Of a DNA stretch of 35,972 nucleotides, positions 7,837 through 15,246 are shown piece by piece. Each line of letters begins with the position of its first letter. The first letter of the stretch is position 1. The DNA comes from DATLZB01 sp035574175 (lineage in GTDB: Bacteria > Pseudomonadota > Alphaproteobacteria > Rhizobiales > Hyphomicrobiaceae). Both the position numbers and the translations under genes were made by a program. The notes below the pieces were generated by a model. It saw only the letters and a list, made by a program, of their open reading frames with translations. It searched no databases and had not been told where the DNA came from. Location: the NCBI GenBank assembly GCA_035574175.1, contig DATLZB010000157.1:1-35972 (forward strand), written 5' to 3'.

Positions 7837-8859
7837 CTAGGCCAGCCCGAGCCGGATCAGGCTTTCCGCCGTCGCGATGATCGCCTCCTCGCGCGGCCGC
7901 GGCGCCCAGCCGAGCACGCGGCGAGCCTTTGCGCTGGTGGCGTTGCGCCGGCGCCCGAGTTGGGGCAGCGCGAGGCGTGCAGCGGGGATGCGCGTTGCCG
8001 CGAGACGGACCAGCCAGTCGGGCAACTCCCAGCGTGCCACCTTGGTTGCCGCAGCTCCCAGGCGTGAGCGCAGCAGGCCGGCAACTTCGGCAAGCGACAT
8101 GAAGTCCCCGGCGACGGCAAGGAAGCGCTCGCCCGCCGCCGCCGGATGCGTCATCGCTCGGATGTGCAGGTCGGCGACGTCGCGGACATCGACCACGCCG
8201 AAGTACACCCGCGCTAGGGCAGGAATGGTGCCGTCCATCAGGCGGCGGATCAGCACGACCGAGGTGGATAGGTCGGCGTTGAGCAGCGGCCCGAACACGG
8301 CCACCGGGTTGATGACTGCAAGCTCAAGCGCGCTACCTTCCGACGCCACGAACTGCCACGCAGCACGTTCCGCCAGCGTCTTTGACCTGATATAAGGTTG
8401 CACGTCGGGGCCGCTCGGGTTCGTCCAGCTCGTCTCGTCGAAAGGAGCATTCCGCACGGAGTGCCCGTAGCCGATGGCGGCGAACGAGGAGGTGAGCACC
8501 ACGCGCCGGACGCCCGCTGTGCGCGCCGCGCGCAGCACCCGCAGCGTGCCCTCGCGTGCGGTTTCGATCAGCTCCTCCTCGTCATCAGGCACGCCGGCCG
8601 GAAATGGCGAGGCCACGTGCATGACGTACTCACACCCGGCAACCGCCGCGTCCCAACCCGCGTCGCTTCTAAGGTCGGCTTCAGCCAGCGACAGCCGCTC
8701 GCCCGCATCGACGCCGCCGGCCTTGAGCGCTGCGCGCACATCGGCTTCGCGGGCCAGACGACGCACCGTGACGCGCACCCGCTGCCCCGCCGCCAGCAGC
8801 TGCAACACGATGTGGCCGGCGATGAAGCCCGACCCGCCGGTGACGAGGACCATGCTCAT
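7837..8859 (-). CDS. Extended short-chain dehydrogenase, dihydroflavonol-4-reductase / aldehyde reductase-like
   Basis: A 340-residue NAD(P)-dependent oxidoreductase of the extended SDR (epimerase/DFR) type. The Rossmann glycine motif is TGGSGFIAGH at residues 6-15. Arg residues after beta-2 (VTVRR) favour NADP. The MHVASPF segment, the catalytic Ser region TSSFAA near 124 and the Tyr156-x-x-x-Lys160 pair (YIRSK) are all present, followed by INPVAVFGP. Such enzymes reduce aldehydes or ketones on small hydroxylated substrates, and the substrate here cannot be told. The ATG at 8857-8859 follows AGGAAG by about 8 nt; an alternative ATG is two codons later. It is transcribed alone. Confidence 0.9.
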   Translation of the reverse strand: MSMVLVTGGSGFIAGHIVLQLLAAGQRVRVTVRRLAREADVRAALKAGGVDAGERLSLAEADLRSDAGWDAAVAGCEYVMHVASPFPAGVPDDEEELIETAREGTLRVLRAARTAGVRRVVLTSSFAAIGYGHSVRNAPFDETSWTNPSGPDVQPYIRSKTLAERAAWQFVASEGSALELAVINPVAVFGPLLNADLSTSVVLIRRLMDGTIPALARVYFGVVDVRDVADLHIRAMTHPAAAGERFLAVAGDFMSLAEVAGLLRSRLGAAATKVARWELPDWLVRLAATRIPAARLALPQLGRRRNATSAKARRVLGWAPRPREEAIIATAESLIRLGLA

Positions 8860-9216
8860 CGCTGTGCTTCCTGTCGGTTAGCGCCGTCCCGGCGCGCACC
8901 CATTGCGGGCGCTCCATGGGAGCGCGGCAAGCCTTTTGCTGGGGGTAACTGCCGGTACAACCTGTACACCGCACTTTTCACTGTATAGAAAATGCCCCGA
9001 GGTTGAGGCCCGTCCGATCGCTTTGCCAAGATCCGTCAATCCGATGCGCCACACGTTTCCGGTCGCAGGGAAGGGACCGTTGCGGCAGCGAGGTGCGACG
9101 CTCTTTCGTGCGGTCACTGTTCGTGTCCGGCCGGACGCCGTTCATCGAAGTTCCGAAGACGCCATTGTCGGCAACCGCGGGGGAGACAGGAAATGCAAGC
9201 GGGGAGAGAGATATTA
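8860..9216. other. 357-bp intergenic region between divergent genes
   Basis: This holds the upstream regions of the SDR gene (minus) and the small gene at 9217 (plus). Around 8943-8995 there is an AT-richer patch with TGTACA and a CTGTATAGAA box that could be an extended -10, but no matching -35 is clear. No RNA gene or repeat was recognised. Confidence 0.4.
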
Positions 9217-9525
9217 ATGAACGCGATGCACGATCACGCAGTTGACGAGGACGCGCTGAAGGATCCGCCAGAGCGCAACGGCAGCCGGCTGGCCATCGCC
9301 ACCGCGGACGACGTCAAGCGCCTTTACGGCATGGTGATCGAGCTCGAAGGCTATCGCCGCTGCCGCGAGGAGGTGTCGGGTGCGCTCAACGTGGAGATCT
9401 TGCTGCAAGGCGAGCTCTACGACCCATCGGTGAAGATCGACGTCCGCCGCGCGCTCCTGGCCGAGATCGAGGCCGGCATCGGAAATCTCGAACGCCGCCT
9501 CGCCGCCTACGGCATTTTCGCTTGA
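9217..9525 (+). CDS. Hypothetical cytoplasmic protein, mostly helical
   Basis: The 102-residue acidic product begins MNAMHDHAVDEDAL. It has no signal or membrane segment. A helix-rich core runs from DDVKRLYGMVIELEGYRRCR to the end (LERRLAAYGIF). The ATG at 9217 follows a purine-rich GGGGAGAGAG stretch; the frame opens 8 codons earlier at 9193. Codon use matches the neighbours. The family is not recognised. It converges on the livH-type gene with a 21-bp gap. Confidence 0.6.
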   Translation: MNAMHDHAVDEDALKDPPERNGSRLAIATADDVKRLYGMVIELEGYRRCREEVSGALNVEILLQGELYDPSVKIDVRRALLAEIEAGIGNLERRLAAYGIFA

Positions 9526-9546
9526 TTGGGCGGTCGCCTCATCCTG

Positions 9547-10464
9547 TCACACCGGCGGCTGGCGCGAGGAGGGAGAGCCGAGCCCCTGCGGGAAGGCGAT
9601 CAGCAGCAGGGCGAGCAGCGACAGCGCCGCCACGTCACGGTAGCCGAGCGGCGCATAGCCCGACCACAGCGTCTCGAAGATGCCGAGTATGAAGCCGCCG
9701 GCGAGCGCCCCGCCGACCGAGCCGAGCCCGCCGACCACGGCCACGAACAGTGTCTTGAGCCCGATCACGAAGCCGCCGTAGAAGCTCGCCACCCCGTAGG
9801 CCACCGCGATCATGGCGCCGGCAAAGCCCGCCAGCGCGCACGCCAAGACGAGCGTGATGGTGAGCACGCGCCCCACATCGACCCCGCACAGCTCCGCCAT
9901 GGTGACGTCCTCGGCCGCCGCCCGCCACAGCCGCCCGAACGGATGGCGGCTGATGAAAGCGAGGAGGCCGGCCGCGACCAGGGCGGAAAGGGCGGCGACG
10001 ATGATGTGGAGCACGCTGACCTGCACCGGGAATGCCGCCGTGCCGCCGACCTCAAGCGGCGCATGGCGGAGCGGCGGCAGCCACAGTTCGCGGCTGCCGT
10101 AGGCGAGCCGCACCGCTTCCTCGAGCGCAATGGCAAGGCCGAGCGTCGCCACCAGCACGGCGAGCGATCCGGCCCTGAGCAGCGGGCGTGCCACCGTCCG
10201 GTCGATGATGCCGCCGATGAGCCCCGTGTGGACGACACCCACCAGCGCGCCCGCCGCAACGGCGACCATCGGCTCGCCCGGCATCAGCAGCATCACCACG
10301 ATTGCCGTGCTGATCGTGGTGTAGCCGGCCACGATGGCAAGCGCCCCGAACGCGAGGTTGATGCGCCGCGTCAGTCCGTGGATGAGAACGTAGGAGACCG
10401 CCAAAAGGCCATAGAGTACGCTGATGAACGTGGCGTTGATCAGCAGTTGCAGGAAGTAGCCCAT
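9547..10464 (-). CDS. Branched-chain amino acid-type ABC transporter permease (LivH family)
   Basis: A 305-residue polytopic inner-membrane protein with eight or more hydrophobic segments. It matches the LivH permease family: INATFISVLYGLLAVSYVLI at the start, NLAFGALAIVAGY, PLLRAGSLAVLVATLGLAI, the cytoplasmic coupling loop AEDVTMAELCGVDVGRV near residues 186-201, then GLKTLFVAVVGGLGSVGGAL. LivH and LivM form the channel of Liv/Urt/amide-type importers with two ATPases and a periplasmic binding protein. None of those partner genes is adjacent, so it is an orphan here and its substrate cannot be assigned. The ATG at 10462-10464 overlaps the start codon of the divergent gene by two bases. Confidence 0.93.
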   Translation of the reverse strand: MGYFLQLLINATFISVLYGLLAVSYVLIHGLTRRINLAFGALAIVAGYTTISTAIVVMLLMPGEPMVAVAAGALVGVVHTGLIGGIIDRTVARPLLRAGSLAVLVATLGLAIALEEAVRLAYGSRELWLPPLRHAPLEVGGTAAFPVQVSVLHIIVAALSALVAAGLLAFISRHPFGRLWRAAAEDVTMAELCGVDVGRVLTITLVLACALAGFAGAMIAVAYGVASFYGGFVIGLKTLFVAVVGGLGSVGGALAGGFILGIFETLWSGYAPLGYRDVAALSLLALLLIAFPQGLGSPSSRQPPV

Positions 10465-10996
10465 GCTTGGACCCGCGCCTCACACTCCCGGTCGCGCGCA
10501 CGAAGGTGCTGGCAGGCGACGCACCCGCGTGGGGCTGGCGGTGCCGCTTCTCGTGGCACTCGTCGTCGGCGCGATCATGGCCGCCTGCGATGACGCGAGC
10601 AAGCCGTACGTGGACATCGAGGGTGGCGGCTTCATCTTCAACTACCGCATCGCCGAGGCGTTCTACGGCGTCTCGCTGCGGCCCATGCGCCGCCTCGAGC
10701 CGGGCACGGTGCTGGAGGTCGAGTTCGAGAACCCGGCCGGCGGTAAACCCTATGTGGTGCGCGAGACGGTCGACGCCGCCCGCCTGAGCTACATGCTGCG
10801 CACGCCGGGCCTGAGCGGCATCGAGAAGGACCGCCCCTATCGCGTCGAGGTCCGCGTGCTGGCGCCCGGCGACGGGCGGCTGTTGGCCAGGTACGAGACG
10901 ACCTTCAAGTCCGACCTCGACCAGTCCATGCTGCCATCGAAGCCGCTCACCATCGGCCCGGGCTACACGCCCAACCCCGAGCTTGGGGTGAAGTAG
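10463..10996 (+). CDS. Conserved hypothetical lipoprotein-like or membrane-anchored protein
   Basis: The 177-residue product has a basic N-terminus followed by a hydrophobic stretch (VGLAVPLLVALVVGAIMAAC) ending at Cys42. This resembles a lipobox (MAAC), though the -3 residue is not the usual Leu. The mature part (YVDIEGGGFIFNYRIAEAFY, then LEPGTVLEVEFENPAGG) looks like a compact beta-rich periplasmic domain. The ATG at 10463 has AGGAAG six nt upstream, inside the divergent permease gene. A GTG at 10529 is a possible later start that would give a shorter n-region. No family name is recognised. Its link to the divergent permease is suggested only by position. Confidence 0.72.
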   Translation: MLGPAPHTPGRAHEGAGRRRTRVGLAVPLLVALVVGAIMAACDDASKPYVDIEGGGFIFNYRIAEAFYGVSLRPMRRLEPGTVLEVEFENPAGGKPYVVRETVDAARLSYMLRTPGLSGIEKDRPYRVEVRVLAPGDGRLLARYETTFKSDLDQSMLPSKPLTIGPGYTPNPELGVK

Positions 10997-11136
10997 AGCG
11001 ACACCGTCCCCGTAGTGCGGCGAGGGCAAGGCGATCCGCGCGCCTACCGCGGCGTTGCGTTGGGGAGGGCAACGGCCTGCGCCGAATGCTCCTGCGCCAG
11101 CCGCCAAGCCGACGCGGGGCCGGCTAGGGTGCTCGC

Positions 11137-11412
11137 TCAGCGAATTCTGTCGTTGCCACGATCCATTTGGCGGCGCCAGAATTCTTCATAGTCGCACCGA
11201 TCGTTGAGATTGAGCTCCGACAAGTGCACGCCGTTGTTGAACCGGCACAGCCCGTCAGGGGTCCTGCCGACGGCACTCCGGGTCGGAGAGGAACCGTCCG
11301 CAGAATACACCTTGCCGGCGTAGCCCTTGCCGCGCTTTGAGGCGCCCTCTACGTCGGAGCCAAGACCCACAAGGAGCATTCCGCTCCATAAAATAAGTGC
11401 CCAAAACCTCAT
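11137..11412 (-). CDS. Hypothetical small secreted protein
   Basis: The product is 91 residues. The signal peptide is MRFWALILWSGMLLVGLGSD, with cleavage probably after VEGA. The mature part is basic then acidic, with two cysteines (DGLCRFNNG and NDRCDYEEFW) and ends RQMDRGNDRIR. The ATG at 11410-11412 follows GGAGG by 6 nt, which decides the start against a longer open frame reaching 11595. The family is not recognised. Confidence 0.6.
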   Translation of the reverse strand: MRFWALILWSGMLLVGLGSDVEGASKRGKGYAGKVYSADGSSPTRSAVGRTPDGLCRFNNGVHLSELNLNDRCDYEEFWRRQMDRGNDRIR

Positions 11413-11584
11413 GTCACGCCTCCACCATCCGAGCCAAATCCAGCGTGCGGCGCTCAGCCGTGCGCCCAACGCGACCTCGCGCCGTTCGATCCCAAGAGGC
11501 GGCTCAGCAGACTTCATTGTGATCCAATGGGTGCGGCTTAGCCAGAGGGCTCGATGTCTGTTCACGAACCTTTGCGCCCTACTG

Positions 11585-11621
11585 CCCCGGCCCACCCGTC
11601 TTCTTCGGCCGGCCGCGGCGC
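11585..11621 (-). repeat. 37-bp near copy of the uvrB 3' end (copy 1, after hicA)
   Basis: This segment matches 12155-12191, the last codons of uvrB, at 33 of 37 positions, with a 20-bp perfect core at 11595-11614 (12165-12184). The offset is exactly 570 bp, so the stop codons also line up (TAG at 11579-11581, TGA at 12149-12151). Read on the minus strand both encode RRGRPKKTGxPG plus one residue and a stop. Three of the four differences are silent third-position changes, which suggests the peptide, not just the DNA, was once selected. In copy 1 this frame is +1 relative to hicA. Confidence 0.8.
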
Positions 11622-11642
11622 GGCGCGCCGCTGCTGCCGCTG

Positions 11643-11855
11643 CTATAGGTCTTCAGGCTCGAGGCCTGTCCGTCTGGCAATTCGCGAGAGCATGCGCGGC
11701 CCGATCTCGTCGCTGTCGTGAAACGCAAACACGAAGTCAGGCCAGCCATCGTGAGACAGGGTGCGATGGGAGCCCGATTGCCGCTTGATGCGCCAACCGA
11801 TGCGAAGCAGGGCAGCAAGCACACGCCGGGCCTTTGCAGATGGCCAGTCGGTCAT
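11643..11855 (-). CDS. hicA: HicA family mRNA interferase toxin
   Basis: HicA toxins are small dsRNA-binding-fold RNases that cut mRNA when freed from HicB. The 70-residue product has the family pattern: VLAALLRIGWRIKRQSGSHR carries the catalytic Gly-Ser-His segment (H30), followed by LSHDGWPDFVFAFHDSDEI and the closing MLSRIARRTGLEPEDL. The ATG at 11853-11855 has only a weak upstream purine run, fitting translation coupled to hicB, whose stop is 20 bp away. The stop at 11643-11645 is followed, in the +1 frame, by a Ser/Gly linker and the tail described at 11585-11621, so a one-base shift would extend the protein by about 22 residues. Confidence 0.85.
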   Translation of the reverse strand: MTDWPSAKARRVLAALLRIGWRIKRQSGSHRTLSHDGWPDFVFAFHDSDEIGPRMLSRIARRTGLEPEDL

Positions 11856-11875
11856 ACCGCCCCCCGACGAACCGA

Positions 11876-12082
11876 CTAAGCGGGCACCAGCGAGATGCTG
11901 ATCTCGACAGGCTTTGCCTCACCGTGCTCCAGGCGTTCGGCGAGGACGCGCAGGGCCAATATCTCGGCTCTCGCCGTGGCTTCGTCCTCAGTCGCGCCGT
12001 AGGCCAGCACGCCGGGAAGTTGCGGCACCTCGGCGATCCAGCGCCCGTCGTCCTCGCGTTCGGTTTCGATAGTCAGCTTCAC
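11876..12082 (-). CDS. hicB: HicB family antitoxin, short form
   Basis: The 68-residue product matches the HicB partial RNase H-like domain: MKLTIETEREDDGRWIAEVP, then LPGVLAYGATEDEATARAEI and the closing strand VEISISLVP. It begins with GTG at 12080-12082, 8 nt after AAGGAG. This short type lacks the C-terminal HTH or ribbon-helix-helix domain of longer HicB proteins, so autoregulation by direct DNA binding is less certain. The order hicB then hicA with a 20-bp gap is the arrangement seen in many such pairs. It lies 66 bp downstream of uvrB on the same strand. Confidence 0.85.
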   Translation of the reverse strand: MKLTIETEREDDGRWIAEVPQLPGVLAYGATEDEATARAEILALRVLAERLEHGEAKPVEISISLVPA

Positions 12083-12148
12083 CGGATTCGCTCCTTCGGC
12101 GTGAACAGATTGAGGCTCCGCTCATTAGCATGGGTTCGCTGGATCCGA

Positions 12149-15124
12149 TCAAGCCCCCGGCCGGCCCGTCTTCTTCGGCCGGCCCCGCCGCTTGCCCTTG
12201 CGGATGGTGTCGCCCGGCACGTCGATGGTCTTGACCGGCTTGACGGGGAGCGGCTTGCCACCCACGGGCAGCCCCCGCTCGGCATGCGGACCCATCTCCT
12301 CCAGCGTCGGCTTGTGCGGGCCCTTGATGTTCTCGCCCCAGGCGCCGGCCTTGTGCGGCCGCGTCGTGGTCTGCGCGTAGGTCGGCTGCACCGGCTGGTA
12401 TTCGCGCGAGATGCGACTTGTTTCGCTCACGCGCTGTTCGCCGCCTGACGGCGGCTGCGCTGCGCGGGAGTGCGACTCCGTCGCGGCGCCCGGCCGGGCA
12501 CTCGCCGCTTCGCGACGGCGGTCGCCGGCCGGAGCCTTGCCATACTTCCGCGCGCCCCGATAGGCGCCCGCCCGCTCCTCGACCTCCGCCTGCCGCGCCA
12601 GCGGATCGTCGGCGATAGCGAGCTCGGTGGAGCGCAGGCGCTTGATCTCGTCGCGCAGTCTGGCGGCGGTCTCGAACTCGAGATCGGCGGCCGCCTCCCG
12701 CATGCGGCGCTCAAGATCGGCGATGACAGCGGCGAGGTTGTGCCCGATGAGCGCCGGCCCGCCCGTCTCCGCGAGCCCTGCATCCACCGTGACGTGGTCG
12801 CGCTCGTAGACCGAAGCGAGCACGTCGGCGATGTTCTTCTTGATCGACTCCGGCGTGATGCCGTTGGCCGCGTTCCACGCCGTCTGCTTCTCGCGCCGGC
12901 GGTTGGTTTCCGCGATCGCCCGCTCCATGGAGCCCGTGACCTGGTCGGCGTAGAGGATGACGCGGCCGTCCACGTTGCGCGCCGCCCGTCCGATGGTCTG
13001 GATCAGCGATGTTTCGCTGCGCAGGAAGCCTTCCTTGTCCGCGTCGAGGATGGCGACCAGCGCGCACTCGGGGATGTCCAGGCCCTCGCGCAAGAGGTTG
13101 ATGCCGATCAGCACGTCGAAGGCGCCGAGCCGCAGATCGCGGATGATCTCGATGCGCTCCAGCGTCTCGATGTCGGAGTGCATGTAGCGCACGCGGATGC
13201 CCTGCTCGTGCATGTACTCGGTCAGGTCCTCCGCCATGCGCTTGGTGAGCGTGGTGACCAGCGTGCGGTGGCCCGCCCGCGCCACCTGCCGCACCTCGTC
13301 GACGAGGTCGTCCACCTGCGACTTGGCCGGCCGCACGATCACCTCCGGGTCGGTGAGCCCCGTCGGGCGGATCACCTGCTCGACGAAGGCGCCGCGCGCT
13401 TGTTCGAGCTCCCAGGCGCCCGGCGTCGCCGACACGTAGATGGTCTGCGGGCGCATGGCGTCCCACTCCTCGAACCTGAGCGGGCGGTTGTCCATGCAGG
13501 AAGGCAGGCGGAAGCCGAACTCGGCGAGCGTCGCCTTGCGCCGATAGTCGCCGCGGAACATGCCGCCGATCTGCGGCACGGTGACGTGGCTTTCGTCGAC
13601 GAACACCAGCGCATTGTCGGGCAGGTATTCGAACAGCGTCGGCGGCGGCTCGCCGGCCTTGCGTCCGGTCAGATAGCGCGAATAGTTTTCGATGCCCGCG
13701 CACGAGCCCGTCGCCTCCATCATCTCCATGTCGAAAAGGGTGCGCTGCTCGAGCCGCTGCGCCTCGAGCAACTTGCCAGCCGCATACAACTCGTCGAGGC
13801 GCGCCTTGAGCTCCTGCCTGATCGCCTTCAGCGCCTGCTGCAGTGTGGGCTTGGGCGTCACGTAGTGCGAGTTGGCATAGACCTTGACCAGCTTCAGCTC
13901 GTCGGTCTTGGCGCCGGTGAGGGGATCGAACTCGGTGATCGCCTCGACCTCGTCGCCGAACAGCGAGAAGCGCCAGGCGCGGTCCTCAAGGTGGGCCGGG
14001 AACAGCTCCACCGTATCGCCGCGCACGCGGAAGGTGCCGCGAATGAAGTTCTGGTCGCTGCGCCGGTAGTGCAGCGCGACGAGGTCGGCGAGCAGCTGCC
14101 GCTGCGAGATGCGCTCGCCCCTTTGCAGGGTGAACGTCATTGCCGTGTAGGTCTCGACCGAGCCGATGCCGTAGATGCACGACACGCTGGCGACGATGAT
14201 GACGTCGTCGCGCTCCAGCAGCGCCCGCGTGGCGGCGTGGCGCATGCGGTCGATCTGCTCGTTCACCGACGACTCCTTCTCGATGTAGGTGTCGGTGCGC
14301 GGCACGTAGGCCTCGGGCTGGTAGTAGTCGTAGTAGGAGACGAAGTACTCGACCGCGTTCTCCGGAAAGAAGCCCTTGAACTCGCCGTAGAGCTGGGCGG
14401 CGAGCGTCTTGTTGGGGGCGAGGATCAGCGCCGGACGCTGGGTGGCGGCGATGACCTGCGCCATGGTGAAGGTCTTGCCCGAGCCGGTGACGCCCAAAAG
14501 CACCTGGTCGCGCTCGTGCGCCTTCACGCCGGCGACCAGTTCGGCGATGGCCTGCGGCTGGTCGCCCTTCGGTTCGAACGAGGAGACGAGCTTGAAGGGG
14601 ATGCCGCCCTCGCTCTTTTCCGGGCGCGGAGGGCGGTGCGGCAGGAAGGTCGGCTGGTTGCCGGACACCAGCGGGTGGTTGGCAAGCATCGGCTGGCGCG
14701 CGAGCAGGGCCTGTGCGTGTCTACTGCGCTGTTCGGGCCGCGCCAGCAGTGCCTCGAGCGCCGCGACCATCGTCGAGCCCGGCGTCACCCCCGACCCGCG
14801 CCCCGGCCCTCCCCGCGGCGGGAGGGGGGCACCCGTGCCGCGCAGAGCGGGGAGGGTGGAGCGCGTAACGTGCGGGGGCTCTGCCCCCGCCCCCCTGCCA
14901 AGGGTCTCGGACCCTTGGAACCCACTATTTGGGTCCAGGGGCAAGCCCCTGGCGGGGGTGCGCGAGGGGCGCGCAGCCCCTAGATCTGTTTCGAAGCGCG
15001 TCTGCGGCGCCTCGCCGAAGCCCGGCGTACCGGCGGCGGTCTCGGGTGGCGGCGGCGGCAGCTTGCCGGACTTGCCACGCGAGGGGCGCGGGCGGGGCGT
15101 GGTGTCGCGTGGAGTGCGGGGCAT
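12149..15124 (-). CDS. uvrB: Excinuclease ABC subunit B
   Basis: UvrB is the damage-verifying helicase-like subunit of nucleotide excision repair; it takes DNA from UvrA and loads UvrC. The UvrB core starts near residue 175 (IPFKLVSSFEPKGDQPQAI). Walker A is GVTGSGKT at 211-218, then the beta-hairpin region YDYYQPEAYVPRTDTYIEKE, the DESHV box, TVPQIGGMFRGDYRRK, motif VI IGRAARNVDGRVILYAD and a C-terminal UVR coiled coil (DLERRMREAAADLEFETAAR). The N-terminal extension of about 170 residues is expected in rhizobia, but residues about 46-107 here come from palindromic repeat DNA. After the UVR domain is a tail of about 130 residues ending KRRGRPKKTGRPGA. I chose the ATG at 15122-15124; the frame is open to a GTG at 15172. 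Confidence 0.95.
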   Translation of the reverse strand: MPRTPRDTTPRPRPSRGKSGKLPPPPPETAAGTPGFGEAPQTRFETDLGAARPSRTPARGLPLDPNSGFQGSETLGRGAGAEPPHVTRSTLPALRGTGAPLPPRGGPGRGSGVTPGSTMVAALEALLARPEQRSRHAQALLARQPMLANHPLVSGNQPTFLPHRPPRPEKSEGGIPFKLVSSFEPKGDQPQAIAELVAGVKAHERDQVLLGVTGSGKTFTMAQVIAATQRPALILAPNKTLAAQLYGEFKGFFPENAVEYFVSYYDYYQPEAYVPRTDTYIEKESSVNEQIDRMRHAATRALLERDDVIIVASVSCIYGIGSVETYTAMTFTLQRGERISQRQLLADLVALHYRRSDQNFIRGTFRVRGDTVELFPAHLEDRAWRFSLFGDEVEAITEFDPLTGAKTDELKLVKVYANSHYVTPKPTLQQALKAIRQELKARLDELYAAGKLLEAQRLEQRTLFDMEMMEATGSCAGIENYSRYLTGRKAGEPPPTLFEYLPDNALVFVDESHVTVPQIGGMFRGDYRRKATLAEFGFRLPSCMDNRPLRFEEWDAMRPQTIYVSATPGAWELEQARGAFVEQVIRPTGLTDPEVIVRPAKSQVDDLVDEVRQVARAGHRTLVTTLTKRMAEDLTEYMHEQGIRVRYMHSDIETLERIEIIRDLRLGAFDVLIGINLLREGLDIPECALVAILDADKEGFLRSETSLIQTIGRAARNVDGRVILYADQVTGSMERAIAETNRRREKQTAWNAANGITPESIKKNIADVLASVYERDHVTVDAGLAETGGPALIGHNLAAVIADLERRMREAAADLEFETAARLRDEIKRLRSTELAIADDPLARQAEVEERAGAYRGARKYGKAPAGDRRREAASARPGAATESHSRAAQPPSGGEQRVSETSRISREYQPVQPTYAQTTTRPHKAGAWGENIKGPHKPTLEEMGPHAERGLPVGGKPLPVKPVKTIDVPGDTIRKGKRRGRPKKTGRPGA
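12155..12191 (-). repeat. uvrB 3'-end segment repeated after hicA (copy 2)
   Basis: This is the partner of the 37-bp segment at 11585-11621. In uvrB it encodes the basic RRGRPKKTGRPG tail directly before the stop codon. The GRPKK core resembles an AT-hook (GRP flanked by Arg/Lys), which binds the minor groove of AT-rich DNA in other proteins; that function is not shown here. Confidence 0.8.
14805..14862. repeat. GC-rich dyad repeat inside uvrB
   Basis: The segment contains CCCTCCCCGCGGCGGGAGGG (14808-14827, imperfect dyad) and then GCGGGGAGGGTGGAG near 14847-14861, which is complementary to the first arm. It forms a nested fold-back typical of dispersed short repeats in GC-rich alphaproteobacteria. 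It is translated as part of UvrB (residues about 88-107: LPALRGTGAPLPPRGGPGRG). Confidence 0.6.
14872..14981. repeat. Composite palindromic element inside uvrB: four hairpins in a row
   Basis: Hairpin 1 is an 8-bp perfect stem at 14872-14879/14883-14890 with loop TCT. Hairpin 2 is a 9-bp perfect stem, CCAAGGGTC TCG GACCCTTGG, at 14898-14906/14910-14918. Hairpin 3 is an 8-bp perfect stem, CCAGGGGC AA GCCCCTGG, at 14935-14942/14945-14952. Hairpin 4 has AGGGGC/GCCCCT at 14965-14970/14976-14981. Such arrays look like mobile palindromic (REP-type) elements normally found between genes. Here the element is in frame within uvrB, encoding about residues 48-85 of its N-terminal linker. Confidence 0.82.
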
Positions 15125-15246
15125 GGGCGGAATATGGCGGCCGCCCGGCGATGCGGCAAGCGCGACACGCACATGAAAAATCGACGCCCGATCCCCATGT
15201 TAGTGAAGTGTGAGAACGTGCGGCGTCGGGCAGAATCGTGGTGAGG

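Noticed and set aside
8961..8995. Promoter with CTGTATAGAA as extended -10
   Set aside because: No -35 at 16-18 bp, and about 220 bp from the next start codon; too weak to list as a promoter.
11579..12191. A small integrative element with attL/attR at uvrB
   Set aside because: Not listed as a mobile element because no integrase or excision gene is present and the silent-change pattern favours a shared protein tail; kept only as a finding.
12470..14983. An 837-codon open frame antisense to uvrB
   Set aside because: It is a shadow of uvrB codon bias with no recognisable motif.
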